Shown here in pieces: positions 34,447 to 46,059 of a stretch of DNA of 60,000 nt. The DNA is from Cryptomeria japonica (taxonomy: Eukaryota; Streptophyta; Pinopsida; Cupressales; Cupressaceae). Each line of letters opens with the position of its first letter. The first letter of the stretch is position 1. The notes beneath the pieces were generated by a model. The model made no database searches. It had not been told where the DNA came from and saw only the letters and a list, made by a program, of their open reading frames with translations. The stretch is taken from NCBI RefSeq assembly GCF_030272615.1, contig NC_081408.1:408890889-408950888 (forward strand), given 5' to 3'. A program made the translations under genes and the position numbers.

Positions 34447-37400
34447 CTATTTCTTCAATTCTTCTCCTTGCGACAGATATTTGAATATCATCTGGTTGAC
34501 GGTAGGGGCCATGTCTTTACTTCGATCCATTTCTGACAAAGCCCAATCTTTGACGCTGATAAGCTCATTCCGCAAATCCTCCAGGGATATTACATCTCCT
34601 TCTTTATAGACCGAGGGCATTCCAATAGGTCTCCCATCATCCAATTCCTTAAGATCTCTCCTTAGCGCATCTTCAAGTTTAACATGATTCTCCATGTACG
34701 CTATCCCTTCAGTCTTCTCCTCTGGCGTCATTGTATCAGCACTATTTAGTACTTCGTGCAATCGTGCTTTTAGTCTCTCATGCTCTCTTAATGCCTTTAT
34801 AGTTCCAGTGTACACCTTCCAATATGGTTCAACATGCGAAAGCATGGTGTTGAATCGATGTCCAATGATATCATTGACCAATTTGTCCATCTTTTGTTGG
34901 ATACTATTTGCTCATTTGGTAGCCTTATCTGCTTGATATTTCCAGTACAGGGCATCAGAAACATCATCCAAGCTACGTCCTGTGGGGTATGAGGTGTATT
35001 CGCTTATGGGAGTCCCTGTCTCAAGTTGCAATATTTTTGCTTGCAACTTTTGATTCTCCTCTTTAGATTTTTCGTACAACCCCTTATAGGTGATGTTCTC
35101 TCTGACCAAAAATTTTGTTTGGTCCAAATTTAATCTGGCAACATCCAAGTTTAATTTGGCAGTGACCCTAGGGTCAGTCTTTCCAACCTGATGAACCATG
35201 AGATGTCCAAAGGTTTCTTTAATATCTACAATAATAGGCCTCTTTCCCTTTGGATATAATGCCCATTGTAGGAGAGCCTTCTTATCAGGATCATATCCGG
35301 AGCCTAGGAATAATTTGTCTATTTCCTGAGGCAACACTTGTTGATTCAAGTCTTGCTCTTTCAAGAATCCGTCAAACAGAAGTGCTGAATTTATATCCCA
35401 ACCAGAAAAGATGATAACACCAGCCTCTTTTAATAATTTTCTCCCTTTCTCAGGGGTCATATCTTTCATGAGGATATCGATTTCATCCTGCAGTCTCTTC
35501 ATCTGTTCTTCTTCTGGCCTTCCAGCCATGCTTTGTTTCACATGAGCCCCTTTATACTGGTATAAAAATGAAAGGAATTCCCTTGAAGAGGCAAATCCGT
35601 CATCAGCAACAAAATCTTCATGCTCTGTCATCCTGATATCAACTACATCTTTAATGTTAATCTCACCAGTGTCCACATTCATCTCTGCTTCAAAACCAGG
35701 AGGATAATCTTCTCTAGGGGAATCAGTAGGGATACTACTAGCAGTTGATTTTGGTGACATGTGAGCCAATGGTTGACTATCCTTCTCAGTGTTGATAAAA
35801 TGAAGGAATTGTGGGGGCACTCTATGCATGATTTCTTCTTCATGTTGAAGTAGCTTTTTGGCTATTTCCAAAGGATCTTGGAGGTTTCCAAGCAGATCTC
35901 CATCTATCATCCCCCTTGCCCTTTTCCATTTGAAGGCCTCCCAAGTCATCTCACTCCTTTCTCTCAAAACCCTGGCCTCCTCTCTTTCAAGGTTCTTGAT
36001 CAAGTCCTCTGGCATTTTGGCCACATGGATTCCAGCTTTTAGTTTTTGTGATGCTCTGGCAGCTCTTATATATCCCTCAGGATCAAAGTTCTCTCTAGGT
36101 TCACCCAGGGTCATGCCATAGTAGTCTAATTTATTTTGAAGTAAATGGTAACTTTTTGAACTTTTAACAATGAAATCAGAAAAAACCAATAAACCTGGAA
36201 CGATGGACTGTTTACCGAAATCTGTAAGGTGTTTGGCACTGATAGTAGATAATTGTCTTACAATCTCCAGGCTAGCCACCCTGTTTGGTACTGTAATTGG
36301 AAGCATGTGTGGTTTTCCCTCATACCCAAATATCCTGATTTCTGTATGATTATCGTAGCAATACCAATCACCCCAATTGTGCTCAATCTGGGACTCCGGA
36401 GAGAAGTCTTTTGGCCTGAGGAATCTTTTAATTTCAGGGGACAGAGTATAATCCCTATGTTGCCCAAAGGCCGCACTAAGGGGTTTCACAAAATATTCCT
36501 GAAAGTGCCAGTATTGGTTGTTCATGAATCTCTGATCCCATGCAGAAACCCACAACTGAACTGGTTTCTTCAAACCATTCTTATCATAAGCTCTGATGCA
36601 GAAATCATCTGACCAGAAATTGATTTCTTGTCCACAATAAAGAATAATATGCATTAACAAAGAGTACAATGAAAAATGGACATTCACAAGGTCTCCTTTT
36701 AACTTCTCCAACCCGTGATTTAATGCATCTGCAACATAAGTGGCATAATCAAATGACCTAGGGTCTTTTGATTGTAAGTCAGCACACAGAACCATGACCC
36801 CAATATCCATGAGAGGATGAGCCTCTAAGCCTAATACTTGGGCTGTAGCATAATATGTATACTTAAAATATGGATGGAAGTGGTTGACATCAAACGACAC
36901 CTTGTCATTTTTGCTGAACGGAACAAAGGACCCACCCACTTTCGGCCGGTGAATAGGTAGTCTCCATGTCCTATAGATGTTTTCCATGCTAAAGAATTCT
37001 TGTGACAGTTTCTGCATATCGATTCTATCCTCTACTTCCCATTCAAGATCAAATACCATATCAATAGTTTGTTTGTTAATCACCACTAAGGAATTCCCTC
37101 GGTAATCGCATATGGTTTTGGTTCTCGGATTATAACAATCTGCTAGAGCTTTCATTAGTTCAACATCCACAAACACGTTTGCGACTACCAATTTCCCTAA
37201 GTTCTTCTTCCATAGATTACTTATGGGCTCAGGAGCATCCCTTCTTTTGTAGCTAAATAGGAACAATTCATGTCCCCTGATTTCAGTCCAGATGTCTCCC
37301 AGATTTTCAAATCTATCCTCCAATCCTTCTTCCTCACTTTTGATCTTTTTAGACCTTACACTAGATGTGGGACATTGGTCTAGCAAATCCTGAGTCAGAG

Positions 37401-37494
37401 CTCTCCCTTCCTTCTTCTGTCTTTTGGGCTTCTCTTCAGGGTTTAGCTCTTTTCCTTTCCTACTCTTTTTAGAAGAAGAAGAAGAAGGTTCCAT
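34447..37494 (-). CDS. Large antisense ORF between protease and RT of element E, function unknown
   Basis: From ATG at 37494 (MEPSSSSSKKSRKGKE; an earlier ATG at 37521 is also in frame) the frame runs 1015 codons with one internal TGA at 34912-34914, giving 860 residues if it stops there. The N-terminus is Ser-rich then very basic (KPKRQKKEGR), like a nuclear-localisation signal. The central part (residues about 100-340) is ordered-looking, with FDYATYVADALNHGLEKL near residue 250 and HFSLYSLLMHIILYCGQE after it. Later parts are acidic, then a probable coiled coil near the C-terminus (YEKSKEENQKLQAKILQLE). I recognise no named domain. No equivalent exists between protease and G-patch of element A. 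It is less damaged than most of the sense frame around it. A motif array lies directly upstream (37735-38335). Confidence 0.8.
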
Positions 37495-37734
37495 GATTTC
37501 AGCAAATACGAGAGACAACACTTACTTGGAAAAATTTCTAGCTCTTCTGATTGTCGTTCACGAATTTTCGCAAGTTCTTCGCAATTTTCAGTCTCTTGGC
37601 ATCAATCTGGCTCCTATGAAAATTCGATCAGTTCAGCTGTAATCGTATGGGCAACTTGTGCATATTTAATGTCTCTGCATCTACAATGGCTACTCAAGTG
37701 TTTAAACTTAATTGTAGATGTGACATTCTTCACT

Positions 37735-38335
37735 TGGGCCTTTAACTCTTTCACGAGAAGTACAGTTCGACCAAAATGATCGTAATTCAAGTTTTCGATG
37801 AAACCCTTGTCTTCGGCCGAGCGTTTTGGTCTTTAATCGAAAGCCCATTCTCCTCGATATTACCTTTTCGGTGAGTAACCCATGTCGAGAAGCCATCTTC
37901 AAGACTCATCGAAATCATCTTTTCATCAATAAACTTTCTGTCGATAAGTTATTCGCAAGTTTCATCGAAATCATATTTCGATGAGTTTCGTTCTTCGGTG
38001 AAAGCTTGTGCAAGCTCTTCGAAAGTCTCACTCCTTCGATATTCCCTTTATCGATGAAACACTTCAGTTTTTGTTCGATATAATGCTGTCGATGAGATCT
38101 GCATTTTGATGAATGCTTTATGAGTTTCTTCGGCAGTTGTTTCTCCTCGAAATCACTTTTTGCCTTTTGCTTTTCACTTTTCGATCGATGAGTGGCTTCC
38201 TTTATTAACCGAAAGTGATATTCCGCCGAAAACCTTTTGCATAGTGCTTTACACGTCATGCTCTATTTCGATGAAAGCACTCTTTCGATGAAACTCCTTT
38301 TGCAATGCTCGATACAATTTCTTGGCCGAAAATCT
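37735..38335. repeat. Array of TCGATGAAA-type motifs upstream of the antisense ORF
   Basis: At least nine exact TCGATGA or TCATCGA cores occur in 600 bp (near 37797, 37905, 37961, 37978, 38051, 38088, 38184, 38266 and 38284), with many one-off variants such as TTCGGTGAAA and TTCGAAAG. The array starts about 240 bp upstream of the antisense ATG and ends about 60 bp before the sense G-patch coding region. Confidence 0.88.
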
Positions 38336-38395
38336 TTAGTCTTCACGCTTATGGAAATATATTTTTTTATTTATTTCAAATATAGTGTTCAACAG

Positions 38396-38611
38396 GTACG
38401 ACATTGTGATATTTCCTCAAACCAATATGGTCTTGGCTACAAGATGATTCAACGCATGGGATATTCAGGTACTAGTCCCCTGGGTAAACATCAAGAGGGT
38501 ATTACTGAACCAATTCAGCTGCAAACAAAATCCACAAATGATAAAGCTGGACTGGGATACAATCCGAAAAAGACATTAAACCAAAAATATGTTTCTAAGT
38601 CTAAGTGGTAG
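38396..38611 (+). pseudogene. G-patch-like domain of element E
   Basis: Sense frame: NQYGLGYKMIQRMGYSG, then PLGKHQEGITEPI and DKAGLGYNPKK. The Gly/aromatic spacing equals the G-patch pattern and aligns with element A's copy at 18619-18951. The coding start is obscured: upstream is a T-rich tract ending TTCAACAG/GT, which would suit a splice acceptor. The frame ends at a TAG at 38609. Confidence 0.7.
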
Positions 38612-39730
38612 AAAAGGATATCGCCTTCAACATTAGAGGAAGCAGATGCTCAACAAGAAAAAGCAAAGTGTAGAAATGGGAAAGAAGAATCAGCAGTGAA
38701 GAAACAATAAATAGTCAGTGCTCAAGCTTTGGTGGTGTCAGCTACAATAATACAAGAAGTTGAGGTCTGAGAAGATATAAGAGATGAAGTAATAAGAATC
38801 GGAGAATTGTTTGCACCACTAAAAGTTCCATTCACGTACACTAGTAGGCAGCAAGTGGACGATTGAGAGATTGACTCAAACGAGTATGAATGGGGTCCTG
38901 ACCACCTCTCAGACACATCCACTACAGAAACTCTAAAAGAGTCTAGCAGTATCATAGATGATACTCAAGAGCCGATGCGCATAAAACTAGAGAAGGAAAT
39001 ACAGGAAATTAGACAAAAGAGACAAGCAAATTATGAACAAGGACTGAAGGAAGGAACAGTACCAGAAAGCTTTCCACCTATGTATCCCTATGCTAAAACA
39101 TAATAAATCAGGTATAACACTACACGAGAAGAGTTGGAAGCTATAGAACAAGAACTAGTTATCAGTCCAGAGGAAGCTGAATGAAGTAGATGACAACGAA
39201 TCATAGAAACATCAAGATCATGTCAACAGGTGTGTTAAATACAAATGACAAATGAACCACAACATGAAGAAACTTGCAGTATTAGAGATGTTGGTGTTGA
39301 TACCATACATACACTTACTAAATCACTTGAAGAAGACTCGGAAACTTCATCCGATGACTCTGATGACTCTGATGACAGTCTTATTCAGGACAATATCTAC
39401 TCAGCCTCAAATTCAAAATCATCTGATACAAACAATGAAAATCTGTCTACTGATTTTATCATTGTCAAACCATGATATGACGTCCAGTCTGGCATAGGGA
39501 ACGACGTTACAAGTATGTCTATTGGATTTGGTCAACTAAATACTAACGTGAACTTTTATAATCATGTTTTTACTCTTCCTGGTCTCGAGACACTTATGCA
39601 AGGTATCCTTCTGGAACTTGACTTTTCGATCCATAGTTGTGATGACAATACCGTGAATGCTCTCGAACCTGTCCAACATTTATCCTTACTACATCCATAA
39701 CTAATTGACTGTGCCTTACAAAACCAGCCC
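38612..39730 (+). pseudogene. Acidic linker between G-patch and RT of element E
   Basis: Several open pieces separated by stops: a Lys/Glu-rich part (LEKEIQEIRQKRQANYEQ), an Asp/Ser-rich tract with EDSETSSDDSDDSDDS near 39340, and a part ending with ELDFSIHSCDDNTVNALEP. No catalytic motif. This corresponds in position to the linker in element A. Confidence 0.7.
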
Positions 39731-40498
39731 ATGAATATACCTACTTTTGCTAATGACTATACGTTAGCCTACTATCTCAATGCAGTTGAACCCATGTACT
39801 CTTCCACCAGCGAACAGAGTGAAAACATGACTGAAGTGGATATCAAGTATCTTAGTCGCAAAAACAAGAAAAAAAAAGGATCTGATGGCGAAAACCATAT
39901 TGTGGCGGTGTCAGAATATAAAAAAGAGAAAATAAAGGATGTACCTAAAGGTGAAAACCTCTCTGAGGCGCCTGAAGGTGAGATACTTGATGTACTGCCA
40001 AGTCATTTCCAGGAAAGGTCCTCCATATTGATCGAGCCAACTCAACCAGTGAACATTGGGAGTCAAGAGACACCACACATCATTCATGTAGCTCAATTAG
40101 CAGAAGAATTGAAGGAGTTCAATCATCTATTCTCAGAAAAGAAAATAAACTTTGCATGGACATACTCTGATATGCCAGGCCTGGATCTTGATCTCATCAT
40201 GCACCATCTTTCTATCACACCAGGAGTTAAACCAATCAAGAAAAAACTCTGTAAGATGCACCCACATGTGGCACTGTTGGTCAAGGCTGAGCTAGAAAAA
40301 TTACTAAAATCTGGATTCATTAAAGCTGTAGATTATGCTGAATGGATTTCAAACATAGTACCTATGTCAAAGGTAGACAAATCTATCAGAGTTTGCAGAG
40401 GCTTCAGAAATCTTAGCAAAGCTTGTGCGAAGGATGACTTTCCATTACCAAATATTGATATGATAGTCGACATGATTGCTGGGTATGAGATGTACTCA
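39731..40498 (+). pseudogene. Reverse transcriptase of element E, N-terminal part
   Basis: An open frame contains WTYSDMPGLDLDLIMHHL, GVKPIKKKLCKMHPHV, VDYAEWISNIVPMSK, IRVCRGFRNLSKACAKDDFP and LPNIDMIVDMIAGYEMYS. At this point RT should continue with the palm (LLDGFSGYNQI), but coding stops and unrelated DNA begins. The palm resumes 1.18 kb downstream at 41683. Confidence 0.93.
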
Positions 40499-41682
40499 CA
40501 ACTACCATAATCTCACTACAGCCTAACCGGGCAGGGGTGAAGTCTAATAAAGTAATTTATACGACAAGCTTCCATCCTTGTTCTCTGGATGGTGGCAAAG
40601 ACTCAGGGGGGAACATTTCTCTGGGATGAGTTGTCCGGGGAAGCTCTTGGAATAGGTGAGTCGAGAAGCGACAAGAAGCGACAACATTGTTCAGTCAGAT
40701 GGATCAGGGACGGTCCCCGAGGAGGCAGATTTGTAGAAGGATTCTGAATTGACATGCTTTGATCCTTGCACAAGCATATAAATCTTTACGCTCCCACCAC
40801 CTAGGTTCGAGATCAAGATACAGTAGTTGTTTGAGCTGATTAACCAGTGGATGATCCGGCTTTTGTTTTACCCTTAACCCATTGGAGATCCAGATCTACC
40901 AGCAGGGATGGAGGCAGAGTCAATAGAGACGTTCTATTTCATTTAGCACGTTTCACGGGAAGTTCGATGATTGAAACCCACCCCCTTTATCCGGCTAAAT
41001 CATTCCTTCCGGGGGTCCCATCTTAGCGATAGATATTAGTAGGATCTGATGAATAGGTTGTGTCAAAACATATAGAGGAAGGGGGTGTCGGGCCTACCAA
41101 TAGGGCCCTCTATTATGAGATGAGTTCCGATGAGTGAGTATTACGTACTCATTATGGATGGATGGGAACTCCCATCTTTTTCTAAGTTGTTGGCTATCCA
41201 ATAGTTTCTATTTTAGTGCCCACCAGGTAAATCGCTAATGGCTCCTACCTTAGCTTCTCTAACCTCTTATATTGTGGGGTCTATTGAGTTGTAAACATAC
41301 CCCTTCCCTGCCTCTACTAGGTAGTAGCCTGCTAGCGACTGCACTGGATGGATGTCCGTGTTTGAGTGACGTATATGACTGCTGATAGCCAGACTGTCAC
41401 ACCACGTGTATTGCCCGCTATATTTGGGCATATCCAATTCCAGCAACTAACCTAGTCAACATTTTGAAACTATAATGTCGAGGGCGACAAAATTTTCTAG
41501 TCGGGTTAGATTAATTTACAATTCAGCGGATAGCAGCTGCCCACAAGGCCACCTTCCCACTCTGAAATTTACCATCTTGATATGCAACCCTTGAACTCTT
41601 TCATTTTCCACTTAAAGTCATGGGGGAATGAACCAGGTACTCTATATAAGGCCACCTTTTATTACTGAATTGACCACATTGG
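40499..41682. other. 1.18-kb foreign segment splitting the RT of element E, possibly organellar
   Basis: The segment has no open frame related to pol. It is visibly richer in G+C than its surroundings (47% in one line counted, 40861-40920) with several GGGGG/CCCCC runs. Tone and composition resemble plant mitochondrial non-coding DNA, which is an impression and not a match. No target duplication is visible and about seven RT codons are missing at the junction, which fits repair-associated capture better than transposition. Confidence 0.5.
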
Positions 41683-42627
41683 AATTATAATTAAATCAAA
41701 ATAGCTCCTAGACATCAAGAAAAGACAACTTTCACCTGTCCATGGGGAACCTTTTGCTGGAATGTCATGCCATTTGGGCTAAAGAACGTAGGAGCAACCT
41801 ATCAAAGAGAAGTTACTACCATATTTCATGACATGATGCATAAGAATATGGAAGATTATGTTGATGACACCTTAGTGAAGACTATGAAGAGATCAACGCA
41901 TATTCAAGAGCTAGGTCCTATACTAGACAGAATGGAAAAGTTCAAACTCCAGTTAAATCCAAAGAAGTGTGCATTCAAAGTAACATCTTGTAAACTACTT
42001 GGCTACATCATTTCAAAGAAGGGGATTGAGGTTGATCCTGAGAAGTTCCAAGCCATAATGGAAATGCCACCTCCGAAGAACATTAGTCAAATGAGAAGTC
42101 TACAGGGACGTCTCCAATCCATCAGATGCTTCATTTCTCAGCTAGCGGACAAAGCTCAACCTTTCACAAAAGTATTGAGGAAAGGAATAATATACAACTG
42201 GGATCAGGAGTGTGAACAACACCTTCAGCAGATAAAAGAGTACCTGTCTAATCCATCAATATTGATGCCACCTATTCAGGGTAAACCACTAATCTTATAC
42301 ATATCAACAACTGATTCATCGTTGGGGGAAGTTCTGGCACAACAGGATGACAATAAAAAGGAGCGAGCCATCTATTGCATTAGCAGAACATTGGTGTCCT
42401 ATGAAATGAATTACACCATAATAGAAAAAACATGCTTGGCATTAGTCTTTGCATCACAAAAATTGAGACACTACATGTTAGCACATTTAGTCAAGCTGGT
42501 GGCTAAAATTGATCCGCTCAAATATCTTCTCAATAAAGCAACACTTATAGGAAGATTGGCGAAATGGGTCATGATCCTTACAGAGTTTGACATTGAATAT
42601 GTGGAACGCAAAGCCATAAAAGGATAG
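41683..42627 (+). pseudogene. Reverse transcriptase palm/thumb and RNase H of element E
   Basis: The sequence resumes with YN-stop-IKIAPRHQEKTTFTC, MPFGLKNVGATYQREV and the catalytic YVDD near 41860 (here EDYVDDTLVK). The thumb reads LLGYIISKKGIEVDPEKF. RNase H follows with LILYISTTDSSLGEVLA, a YEMNYTIIEKTCLALVF segment, and a C-terminal part VERKAIKG before a TAG. Compared with usual gypsy RNase H, the catalytic Asp of the first motif is represented by STTDSS. The frame from 41767 to 42627 is open. Confidence 0.92.
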
Positions 42628-43303
42628 GTAATTGCTGATCAACTTGTTGAAGCTCCGCTTGAGGACACTCAACCGCTGCATATAGAGTTTCCAGATGAAT
42701 CAATTATGCATCTTACTCAACAACCCTGGAAGATGTTCTTCGATGGGTCTTTTACTCAAAATGGTTCTGGTGCTGGAATATTGTTTATTACTCCTCAAAA
42801 GTATTCAATCCCAAAGTCTTATAAGATTCTATTCCCTTGCACAAACATAATTGCAGAATATGAAGCTTTGGTGAATGGGATAAAACTAGCTATTGAATGG
42901 AAGGTTGCAGAATTACACATCTATGGAGATTCTCAGCTGATCATAAATCAGATCAATGATACATATCAGACACGAGATGAGAAACAGATGCCTTATAAGA
43001 GAATGGTTGATGGTCTTAAGAAGTATTTTTCTTTTGTATCATTCCAACAGATTCCTAGATCTGCAAGTAGAGTAGCAGATGCTATGGCTACCTTGTTGTC
43101 TATACCTGAGTTACAAGAGTCCAATTTTTGCTTTGAATTCCTGGTGGAAGAGTTACGTTACCCCGCCTATGATTCTCCTGAGACCCAAATAGTCTGTGCT
43201 ATTATTGGACATGACTCATCCCGATACAGCCACATCTACTCTTATCTACGAGACCAAATTATCCCTGAAAATCTTACCCGTAATGAGAAAAGAAACCTAA
43301 CTT
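42628..43303 (+). pseudogene. Second RNase H of element E
   Basis: After a TAG the frame continues ADQLVEAPLEDTQPL and an intact block: WKMFFDGSFTQNGSGAGILF, EYEALVNGIKLAIEWKV, IYGDSQLIINQINDTYQ and SASRVADAMATL. These are the D-E-D-D positions of the extra RNase H found in the Tat lineage. It follows RNase H directly and precedes integrase. Confidence 0.92.
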
Positions 43304-43342
43304 GAAATGCTTCATGGTATGTTATCATTGCTAATGATTTAT

Positions 43343-44470
43343 TTAGATGAGGTTTGGACGGTACATTGCTTAGGTGTCTAGAAACTGAAGAATCTAAACG
43401 TGCGTTATCGGAAGTTCATGAAGGTATTTGTGGATCTCATTCGAATGGTCTTACTTTAGCTCAGAAACTATTACGAGCTGGGTACTGCTGGCCAGACATG
43501 GAGAAAGATGCTATTAAATTTGCTAAGACTTGTGAGAAATGTCAGCTACATGGAAATCTCATACATGCTCCAGCAAGGGATCTTATACCCTTCACTACAC
43601 ATTGGCCTTTTCAACAATGGGCCTTTGATCTCATTGGTCAGATATATCCTGCATCATCCAACAGACATAAATTCATCATAATTGCCATTGAGTATTTCAC
43701 CAAGTGGGTAGAAGTGGTTCCGCTCATCCAAGCAACTGGTAAACAAGTTGCATTGTTCATCTTAAATTATATCATTTTCAGGTATGGGATACCTTCGTCC
43801 ATCATGACTGATAATGGAGGGCAGTTCAAGAATAAAGATCTGGATGAACTCTATGAGAAATTCAAAATAAAACAACATTGGTCATCAGTATATTACCCTC
43901 AAGGTAATGGACAAGTCGAGGCATCTAACAAAAACCTACTGACTATCTTGCATAGAACAGTGAACAAATCCGGGAAGGATTGGCATTTGCAGCTCAATCT
44001 TGCACTATGGGCTTACAGAACAAGTATCAAAACACCTACTGGGGCTACACCTTTCTCTTTGGTGTATGGGTCCGAAGCAGTATTACCTATTGAAGTAGAA
44101 ATACCATCTCTAAGAGTTTCCTTGCAAGGTCTTGTTACTGATGAAGATCATAGGATATCTAGATTGCAAGAACTCGAATTGTTGGATGAGCGTCAGCAAA
44201 TGGCATTTGATCATCTCAGAGTGTATCAAAAGAGAATGTCCAGAGGATATAACAAGAAAGTTACACGAAGAGAATTTCATGTTGGTGACCTAGTCTTGAG
44301 AGAAAATCCTAAAAAATCAGCAGTTTCGAGACAACAAAGGGAAGTTTGAACCCAACTGGTTGGGTCCCCACATCATTACTGTAGTATTTGACTTTGGTGC
44401 CTATCAACTCTCTGAACCTATTAACACCATCCACTTGAAGAAATTCTTCACTTATCATTCTCTGCTCTAG
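43343..44470 (+). pseudogene. Integrase of element E, nearly intact
   Basis: The zinc-binding part reads EVHEGICGSHSNG and CEKCQLHGNL. The catalytic core has D in WAFDLIGQI, D in MTDNGGQFKN and E in GNGQVEASNK. The open frame is 43354-44349. A one-base shift in an A run near 44310 moves the C-terminal end (FEPNWLGPHIITVVFDFG to FFTYHSLL) to another frame, ending with TAG at 44468-44470. A TAG-type stop near 43303 and a TGA before 43350 separate it from RNase H. Confidence 0.93.
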
Positions 44471-46059
44471 CAACATGTACAATCGAAAAAGTCCTGAAAA
44501 AAAAAATCAGAAAAATCATAAAAGAAAAAAAGAAAAAGAGAAAAAAAAATATAAAGAGAGAAAATGCCCTAGGGAAAACCTAGTAAACATGCACCTTGGT
44601 AAAAAAAAAAAAAATGAATCTCTGCCAAGCATGTGAAAACTTGGCAAACATGCGCCTCTTGTACTAGAGCGCTCCATTTATCAATGCAACATTGGCATTC
44701 TCGCTTTCCTACATCTTTGCTTTCTCTTGTACATTATTTCAATAACTTTTGTGATATCCTGGTTCGTTGGAACCCTCATGACTTGAAACTGATCAACGTC
44801 CTAGTCTTAGGTTAATTGACAGAGCACATTACATGTCCTGAGCAGTATCAACCAAGTCATCTTTCCGTCAGTGAAACCTAGTTGTCCACTCTGAGTTAGT
44901 CACTTGTCTCCTAACTACCAAAGAGTTTTATCACTGATTACACAAGCAAAACAACATAATGGAAAACAATCACTAAACAGTTTGAGCTATGAATGAATTT
45001 TCTTTGTGTGTTATCTTTTATATTCTTTTTTCGATTATTATCCCTCTGAGTAACTCGAGGAAGTCTATTGTGACTAAGAGGAGAAAGGATTGGGGGCATA
45101 ATATTTTCTTTGTTTTCTGCTTGTAGGAATGATCCAAATCATCTAGAAACATCTAAATTAGCTGGGTGTCTATGACAAGAGCCTTCACAACAAAGTGAAA
45201 TCGCCTCACATACCTCGACTCTGCTTATTTTTATGCTACAAGGAGGTCCACATCATTTCTTTGTTTGTTTTGAGGGAATTTCTTTATGATGCAATTCGGG
45301 TCCCTGCGAAATCTGTCCAAGGATATGAATGAAAAAAGGGTCATTGCGGACAAGAGAATAAATATTGCACATTGAAAAAGAAAGGAACTCTAACCTGTCT
45401 GTTGTGTTCGTTATGCTCGATGATGAATCTTAAGCATTTTAAATCAAGTGACTAGGTTTAGGTTTCATTTTGCATATCATTTTGCATTTCATTCTATATT
45501 TTGTGAATTTAGAGTGATTTCGGTGTGATAATAATGATCTCTTAAGTTTATGAGAGCTGAAAGCATCATCATTTCTTATGCTAAGTGGTCTATTTTTCAT
45601 CATTTTCTTCAATTGAGTACTTGTGTTTTGAGATGTTTAGCTGCATACATAAACATTTAATATAGATTCATACATTTCATTATTCACTCATCTGCGTTCA
45701 TCTTATTGCATAAAAAAATGAAAACATTACATTTCATATCACTCATTACACATTCATCTATTTTCACATGAAAAGAAGCAAAAATAGACATCCATAATCA
45801 TTTGCATTACATACATTACATACTGAAAAGAAATGCATACATATAGAATAAAGCATATAAAAGACATCTCATAAACGAATCAACACAAGTACGATGAAGT
45901 CAAATCAGATCTCGTATATATATATATATATATATCATATAAAGTTTAAGAGTACAAAATGTTGTCGAATGACATATACAAACTCCCATCGGAGCAAGAA
46001 TCGTATAGGCTACAAAAAATGGGTGTCTACAAAAAATATCCAAGATACAAAAAGAATAT
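44471..46059. other. Spacer after integrase in element E, no gene seen
   Basis: A-rich tracts near 44500-44620, AT-rich and unstructured thereafter. A short (AT)n lies near 45915-45935. Open frames here are short and unsupported. Confidence 0.6.

Noticed and set aside
35858-36612. Plus-strand frames inside the antisense ORF
   Set aside because: Shadows of the much longer minus-strand ORF; no link to the sense polyprotein of E.
37915-38259. 114-codon minus-strand frame upstream of the antisense ORF
   Set aside because: It consists of the translated motif array and shows no independent protein character.
37735-38335. TTCGATGAA array considered as heat-shock elements
   Set aside because: Heat-shock elements need TTC and GAA separated by two bases; here the spacing is three, and the CG core is the constant part.
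40499-41682. Group II intron in the RT
   Set aside because: I could not find a GTGCG-type 5' end or a domain V hairpin, and RT codons are missing at the junction, which a self-splicing intron would not leave.
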